A stretch of DNA of 64,000 nt, from the NCBI RefSeq assembly GCF_963678635.1, contig NC_087071.1, forward strand, positions 47,598,889-47,662,888. The letters are read 5' to 3'. The position numbers were made by a program, and so were the translations under genes. This DNA is from Symsagittifera roscoffensis (taxonomy: Eukaryota; Xenacoelomorpha; Acoela; Convolutidae). Shown here in pieces: positions 58,208 through 64,000 of this stretch; positions within the stretch are counted from its first letter, which is position 1; every line of letters begins with the position of its first letter. The notes beneath the pieces are model-generated. The model worked only from the letters and a program-made list of their open reading frames with translations, did not search any database and was not told the origin of the DNA.

Positions 58208-59249
58208 GTCCTGAGTTGAATTTAATTAACACGAAATTCGTTTTCAGATAATGAGAAGCTAGGAGTTGGAGAAAAGGGTTGATCCATCTTCGATGGGGAT
58301 GATGATTTTTATCTACTGAACAAAAACCAATAGTAATATAATATATAAGTAGTAGCCCTGTTTTTAGTAGTGACCTCGTGGTGTGGGGATACAGAGTCAG
58401 CCATGAGCTCACTATTTTTGCATATAATTAAGTTAATTAGAGCGTACTGATCGAAGCCGGAAACAGTAATGTTTTTTTTTGTCGACCCGATGTTAGAAAG
58501 ACAACCAAAAGAACTGGCTTTGGCAGAGACGGTGAAAAGCATGTAGAGCTCTGTTTAGACTCTGGCCAGTCTTTTTAGAACCTAGCTCTATTTTCCGTCA
58601 ATATGTACTTCCGGGCGAATCTTACACATATAAGACATCAGTGGATTTAACATAGAACTGTCAACAAAAACATAATAAAATAGGATGTTCGAGCCGTGTT
58701 TTTAGCAGCAATCACGTAGTCTGAGGGTCCGAGACTAAGCTATGTGGTTGTGTTCGCATGAATACCAAAGCTGATCAAAAGTCGTTTGACTGATGGCCTG
58801 AAAAGAGTAACTTTTTACTTAGCCCTAAACAGACCAGAAATCAACTGGCTAGGTCGAGACGGTAAAAAACGAGTACAATTAAGGTAACTGACGCCTGCCA
58901 GTCGTTAATAGGGACTTGGAGCATCATACCGGGAGGGTTGATAGTTTTGACGAATTAGTGGCGTTATTTGAACGCCCAGTCGAATCGGGAAGGGTTTGTT
59001 TTGAACTTTTATTCTTTCGCACACACTGAAACGGCGAAATCAGAACAACAGAATTCGTAGAGAACAACAGTAGTCGCAGTGACAACAACAACGAAAAAAC
59101 GACAGAAGATTGAAATTGTAGTTAGAAATTGTCAGAAACCATTCCGAGTTGTAACGATTGTGCCGCTACAATCGTTACCGAGCAGTTCACAAGAAACAGA
59201 AAGGGTGTTGGGACGACGTGTCCAGCCTTCCGGAAAGAAATAACAGTAA
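58208..59249. repeat. 1.05-kb direct repeat, copy 2
   Basis: Second tandem copy; ends exactly where the ORF2 fragment of element D's neighbour begins (TATTATGGAGCCGTTTGAGG). Confidence 0.92.
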
Positions 59250-59252
59250 TAT

Positions 59253-59742
59253 TATGGAGCCGTTTGAGGTACTTTCCATGGTTTCGGGCGACACTGACGT
59301 CTTGGTTGTACATGACAACGAAAGATCACATGAGAAAGCATCAAAAGGAGTATCGACAGTTCCAGGCCGAGATTCGGCCGGAAGCTTTCAAGAGACCCCT
59401 GTTCACCATCGAAATGCGATCACGGCAGGATGGAAGAGAGTGGGTAAAATGTCTAGAGACAATACCAAAGCGAGGGAATCAATACTAGAGGAAGACTTGG
59501 CGAAGAACGTGAGCTTGAGCCTGCACAACTCCTTTTGTTTGAACCGGGAATCTAGGGTGAAGGCACTACCCAACCAGGCAAAGAGGTTGCAGGAGCAAAG
59601 ATAATGGATGCGATCCTATGAACAGCTGAAGGCTTGGGAGGAGATCGTGATTAGCTCCGATGATGAAGAAGAACTGTTGAGACAGTTTGCCGTAACTAGT
59701 ACTTCAGGGTGAGGCACCTCCAAGGCGAAGAGTGCGAGATGA
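59253..59742 (+). pseudogene. ORF2 C-terminal fragment
   Basis: Matches 55259-55748 of element B at nearly every base. It starts abruptly at ATGGAGCCG after the 1-kb repeat. It carries its own lesions: a shift near 59400 (ACCCATCG to CACCATCG), a TAA at 59602 in place of GAA-type sequence (AAAGATAATGG), and TGA near 59710 (GGGTGAGGC). Confidence 0.9.
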
Positions 59743-60170
59743 GCGGATGGTTCGAATGGATCTTGAGTCTTGAGAGGGAAGGGGGGCTTGAGTGTGGATC
59801 CGGGTGAAACCTGGGTTCACGATAAAGAAATTTTAACGAATCAGATATTGTTATTAATATGCTATATCTATTATATAAATCAAAATGCTGCATGACAATT
59901 TCCTAATTGAATGGGACAAAAGAAATTTTAAATAATTGGCTTGAAAAGCGAGAATTCAAGGGTGCAGGTGTGTGCAGATTTTGATTGCTGTTTAGCGATA
60001 GTGTGAAAATTTTACATGGCTGTGAATTTTGGGGTGTAGATAAGCTTAAGTCTGCTGCAAACTTCTGTAAATGACCACTGGCACTGTACCTTGAGCAACA
60101 CTCGGTTTTCTGGGACTCACTGGCAGACGACAGCACGCGATGAGGACATCGATCTTGAGTCCGGGGAGTA
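59743..60170 (+). other. 3' tail of the truncated element, with polypurine-like tract
   Basis: Same as 55749-56176 of B with few substitutions; CCGGGGAGTA at 60161-60170. Confidence 0.88.
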
Positions 60171-61058
60171 TGTGCCAGTCGGTCATATTTGGAAGTTTGA
60201 CCTTGAGAAAAGCAAGAGCACTTAATTTTGGAGTGAAATTTAATTTTTCAAAAATTCGAATGGAGCCTGTCATGCACGATTTTCTCGCGATAACTGAAAA
60301 CCGAAAAAGAGAAATCAGAACGATCGAATAACAATCGCGGGAAAGTTGTCAGATAAAAACAAGTGGGAAATTGCTATTCGCAATTTCCATCATAGTGAAC
60401 AAGAGTAGAGCTGTCCTATCTGAAATAGAAGACAGAGTTTTCCCGAGAGAACAATTATTCGAACTGGACTAGAGTGAACCTTCGACGGAAAGGTGGACAG
60501 CTTGAGTGTCCCAATGGTTCACATAAAACTTCATTCTAGAGTTCAAACTTACCTCTGCCATTCAAACTGATAAACATTGAACTTATCTAGTTATCTTAGT
60601 TAATTCTAGAGTTGCTCACCCATTTAATTACCCCCTGTGCTTGAGCGCATCAGCATGTGAGTCCCTAATTTAAATTTCTAGAGTGTGTTTTATGATTGTT
60701 ATGTTGATTGAGGTAAGGCGAGTTTTAGGTTAATCCATCTGAAATGGATCAAAGTTCCACTGTCTAATAAAAAATAACTCAACGGATTGTTCCGACCCGG
60801 TTTTTAACGGCGTTCGTGTATTTTGGGTATCTAGAGACCTAAGTAAGGGGACGTTATTATTTCTAGGGTGGGGGGATATTTTAGTAGTAGCCTTTAAGCT
60901 GCAACGGGTCGTAGTCTTATGTCACAAGCGAACCGAATTGGCTCCGACTGATTTGAGGTAGAAAAACACAAGAGATAGTGTCCCTGACTCTTGAGCCAAT
61001 GGTTATAGGGCCTATTCTTCTTAAGCCTCATGTGTGACTACAGTAGACGAATGTTACA
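60171..61058 (+). repeat. Full LTR shared by the truncated element and element D
   Basis: 888 bp, TGTGCCAG...GTTACA. PPT lies directly left and the PBS-containing leader directly right, so it is 3' LTR of one unit and 5' LTR of the next. Confidence 0.93.
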
Positions 61059-61069
61059 TAGTGTTTTTA

Positions 61070-61084
61070 TGGCGCTCCTGGGTG
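61070..61084 (+). promoter_or_regulatory. Putative tRNA primer-binding site, element D
   Basis: TGGCGCTCCTGGGTG, 11 bases after the LTR end, identical to A and B. Confidence 0.6.
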
Positions 61085-61539
61085 TTTACGACATCAAGAC
61101 TACGGAGTCGAACCCACTTGAGACAGCTTCGGGCTACATGCCCGTTCTTGAGTACCGGTGGTACGGTTCGACAGGAACGTGCAAACCTTCCGGTTGTACC
61201 GTGATATCTTTTTAAGAAAACTCGAGAAAACTTCCTGGTACGCTCTCCGAACGAGGCTTAGCTAACCGAGTAAAGGGGGGCAACTAGGGGGACAAAAAAA
61301 AAACGAGCAAAAAGACAAAAAGCAAAACAAAAACCATAAAACGAAAAAAGACAGTGACTTTGACACCAGATTAGTTGGATCAAACCTTTATATTAATTAA
61401 ATAGTATACCCATACTGTTTTACAAGTTCGATCGTTTCGATCAACCTAGCAATTTAACCCAGTAACCTTAATAAAGTGCCCGAGTGTGGGGCGTTGTCAA
61501 GGGTTTTCAGATAGCTTGGAACTTAGCTGGACAACTAGG

Positions 61540-61722
61540 AGACTTGACTGGAAGAGGTGACCAGCCGAGTGGGAAAGTGGTTCAGGAGCACTTGAGCTGA
61601 ACCAATAGGAGACTTGACTGGAAGAGGTGACCAGCCGAGTGGGAAAGTGGTTCAGGAGCACTTGAGCTGAACCAGTAGGAGACTGGACTGGAAGAGGTGA
61701 CCAGTCGAGTTGGAAAGTAGCA
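61540..61722 (+). repeat. ~70-bp tandem repeat, three copies, element D leader
   Basis: Same units as 36274-36460. Confidence 0.9.
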
Positions 61723-62595
61723 AAGAAGGATTTGGCGGTTCTCGAGTTCTCAAGTTGGGAAGAACGGGTATCGTTAAAATCCACATTACATTATAGGAGA
61801 TAAGTGTAAAATTGGATAAGCGAAATCCCCTTGTTTTGAGGAACGTTTTTACTTAAGCAGGCCTGGAGACAGGTCTACGGTTTTCTCTTGAGAGGTTTAG
61901 CACCCGGCGCTTAAGGTAATTTTTAGGCTTAAGAAGGGGGGCTAAAAAGGGGGGGGGGTTAGAAGGGGGGCTGGTTAGGTTAGAGGTTGGCGGTTGCAAA
62001 TTGTAAAAAAGGGGGAAATTAGAGTAACTAATTAATCGGCATCGTTGATTTAGTTACATTAGTCATTAACACGCGTTGGTAATAATAGGTGGACATCGAA
62101 ATTTAAACTCGAGTTAAGGAAAGTACCCTGGTCGGATTGGTAGGGGGGAACGGACATAGACAATTCTGGTGATACCCAATAAGATTATTAGTTGGGGGGA
62201 GGAAAACGCGTGGCAATTAGGTACCAGACATTTTTTTCGACAGAAGGTAGACATTGGTCAACTTTGAATTTTAGGTGGGTTCATCTTTCTGTTTTTTTTT
62301 TTACTTTTTCTAGCTTGGATTTTTTGTTGCATTTTGGTGAGGATTTTTGTTTAGTTTTTACACGAACAGGTGATCACAAGATACCTGCGCACAGGTTTTG
62401 GTTTCAAGTTGCTTGGAACACTGAAATAGAGGGAACTAAAAAGAAATAAGAAAAAGGGGGGTCATTATTTGGCCTTTAAGAGAGGGTTTTTGGGAAAATT
62501 TTACTAGAGCTTGAGTGGTGGTACAAGGTACAGTGAATCAAGAAGTCCCCATAACGGAGAAGAAGGAGGTTCCACCGCTCAGACACTTGTCAACA

Positions 62596-63112
62596 GTCTT
62601 GGGACAGTGCCAAAGAAGTCTTGGGACAGAGCAGTCTTGGGACAGTACGGTCTTGGGACAGTGGTCTTGGGACAGTGGTCTTGGGACAGTGGTCTTGGGA
62701 CAGGGGTCTTGGGATAGTGGTCTTGGGACAGTGGTCTTGGGACACTAGCCTTGGGACAGTGGTCTTGGGACAGTGGTCTTGGGACAGTGGTCTTGGGACA
62801 GTGGTATTGGGACAGGGGTCTTGGGACAGTGGTCTTGGGACAGTGGTCTTGGGACACTAGCCTTGGGACACTAGCCTTGGGACAGTAGTCTTGGGACAGT
62901 AGTCTTGGGACACTAGCCTTGGGACAGTAGTCTTGGGACAGTAGTCTTGGGACACTAGCCTTGGGACAGTAGTCTTGGGACAGTGGTCTTGGGACACTAG
63001 CCTTGGGACAATAGTCTTGGGACAGTGGCCCTGGGATAGTACTCTCAGGAAAAGGGTCTTGGGACACTGACGGAAAGTACTGGGACAGTACCGAACAGTC
63101 TTGGGACAGTAG
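62596..63112 (+). repeat. 14-bp minisatellite in the 5' leader of element D
   Basis: About 36 units of CTTGGGACAGTGGT and variants; shorter than the arrays of A and B, so copy number varies between elements. Confidence 0.95.
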
Positions 63113-63412
63113 AAAGAAGCCTGGGACGGTACAAAGAAGAGTAGGGACGGTAATTGGAAGTCTTGGGACAGTATAAAAATTACAATAAGTGTTTTAAGAC
63201 AGAATTAAGACAGAACAAGACTAGTCGGAACCAGGTACGGTTGAGACCACAAATAAAGAAAGTTTCTCGAAGAGTTTTGAAAGAGAACTGGAATACGGTT
63301 TTTATCACGTTGTATATTTCCTTTTAATAATTTTTCCACAAAAGATTTTATTCTTAGAATAGAAATGTGTATATAGTAATATTGTAAATAAGAGCAATTG
63401 TAAATAGAAATA
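63113..63412 (+). other. Pre-gag leader of element D
   Basis: AT-rich, non-coding, matches B 38049-38362 with a small deletion. Confidence 0.8.
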
Positions 63413-64000
63413 ATGAGACGGAGTAGGGTACCGGTGCTAGAAAAAAGGTCAAGTGGATCAAACACGAAATATAACTCGTCGCTGCGCGGAACGACATCAA
63501 TGGGCCCAAGCAAAACAAAAGATAACTTTTCAGTTAGCATGGTCAGCACGAGGGGTAACACCGAGAACAAGACGCGAGAAGGTGCTAAAGACAAACAGGT
63601 GGAGCCCACAATCGAAATCGATCTAGAGACACCAGACCAGAGCGTAGATGAAGTGGAGAAGAAGACAACGGAATCCACACCGATGCCCCATATGGAAGAT
63701 CAAAATCCAAAAACCGTGGAGTTTTTGCCGATAGACGCGTTGGAAGACACAACAGGCAATACCCGAGAAACGGTGAAAGACGAATCTCAAGTAAAGAAAA
63801 CATCTTTTACAGAAAAGTTAGCGATGATGGTCGGAATGAAATCGAAAGACAATACGGCCGAAGAATCACAGACTGGAAGAGCACGAACATTTGGAACAGT
63901 GAGCACGAAGGCGACAGAAGCCGACCTAAAGGAAGAACAAGCCAGAACAGAAGAGGCAGCAGAAAACAAGACAACGGCTGATCATGAAACAGATACTCTT
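63413..64000 (+). CDS. Gag-Pol of element D, N-terminal 196 codons, runs off the window
   Basis: Starts MRRSRVPVLEKRSSGSN as in A and B and is open to the window edge. It retains the base whose loss shifts B near 38855, so this copy is less damaged in this part. Region encoded: Ser/Thr/Glu-rich Gag N-terminus before the coiled coil. Confidence 0.9.
   Translation, partial: MRRSRVPVLEKRSSGSNTKYNSSLRGTTSMGPSKTKDNFSVSMVSTRGNTENKTREGAKDKQVEPTIEIDLETPDQSVDEVEKKTTESTPMPHMEDQNPKTVEFLPIDALEDTTGNTRETVKDESQVKKTSFTEKLAMMVGMKSKDNTAEESQTGRARTFGTVSTKATEADLKEEQARTEEAAENKTTADHETDTL

Larger units (their letters stand above)
61059..62595 (+). other. 5' leader of element D
   Basis: Matches B 35765-37326. Contains the ~70-bp repeats (about 61540-61722), A-rich and G-rich runs. 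No gene. Confidence 0.85.
59253..64000 (+). mobile_element. Element D and a 3' fragment of another copy sharing one LTR
   Basis: 59253-60170 is the 3' end of an element (ORF2 tail, 3' tail, PPT). It is followed by one LTR (60171-61058) and directly by PBS, leader and gag of a further element that leaves the window at the right edge. Confidence 0.9.

Noticed and set aside
56491-59249. Host gene or exon in the inter-element region
   Set aside because: Only short ORFs, frameshifted between the two repeat copies; TTTTCAG occurs but no coding exon follows.

Overview
The window is eukaryotic repeat DNA, almost entirely several copies of one very large Ty3/gypsy-type LTR retrotransposon. No host gene, rRNA or tRNA gene was recognised. 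The Pol proteins have metazoan Ty3/gypsy architecture (CCHC Gag, aspartic protease, RT, RNase H, DD35E integrase, GPF-like tail). Together with TTTTCAG-type splice acceptors this suggests an invertebrate animal, but the species cannot be named from the sequence.

Layout. (1) Element A, minus strand, 1-12578, cut by the left edge: a fully open 2935-codon Gag-Pol (417-9224), a ~2.5 kb leader with a 14-bp minisatellite, and its 5' LTR (11692-12578). (2) A lone plus-strand LTR at 12927-13812, head to head with A's LTR. (3) Element C, plus strand, about 13.8-34.46 kb: a diverged, dead relative. It has a leader with a different short repeat (ACCCTCCGAAG) and a ~1 kb direct duplication, a broken gag-pol (17484-25008) lacking protease and most of RT, and a broken second coding region (25452 to a 200-base N gap at 34458-34657). 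(4) Element B, plus strand, 34861-56490: the only copy with both LTRs. It is 21.6 kb long, with LTR, tRNA-primer site, 2.6 kb leader, gag-pol (38363-46982, several frameshifts and stops), a ~530-base interval with a splice-acceptor-like site, a second giant coding region (47517-55748, ~2740 codons with scattered lesions), a polypurine-like tract and an internally deleted 3' LTR. (5) 56491-59249: unrelated sequence with a 1.05 kb tandem duplication. (6) Element D, plus strand, 59253-64000: the last ~160 codons of a second-ORF region, a 3' tail, one full LTR (60171-61058) and directly a new leader and gag start, so two internal regions share one LTR.

The most unusual biology is the element itself. 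Gag-Pol ends in a domain that looks like an OARD1/Poa1-type macro (ADP-ribose) domain, conserved in A, B and C. Downstream of pol, where an env would lie in a retrovirus, there is a second polyprotein almost as long as Gag-Pol. It carries a coiled coil and an SGNH/GDSL-hydrolase domain; element C shows remains of a second SGNH-like domain and otherwise unknown conserved regions. Lesion positions differ between B and C, so the second region was probably one continuous ORF. A conserved acceptor-like site in front of it in A, B and C suggests expression from a spliced subgenomic RNA.
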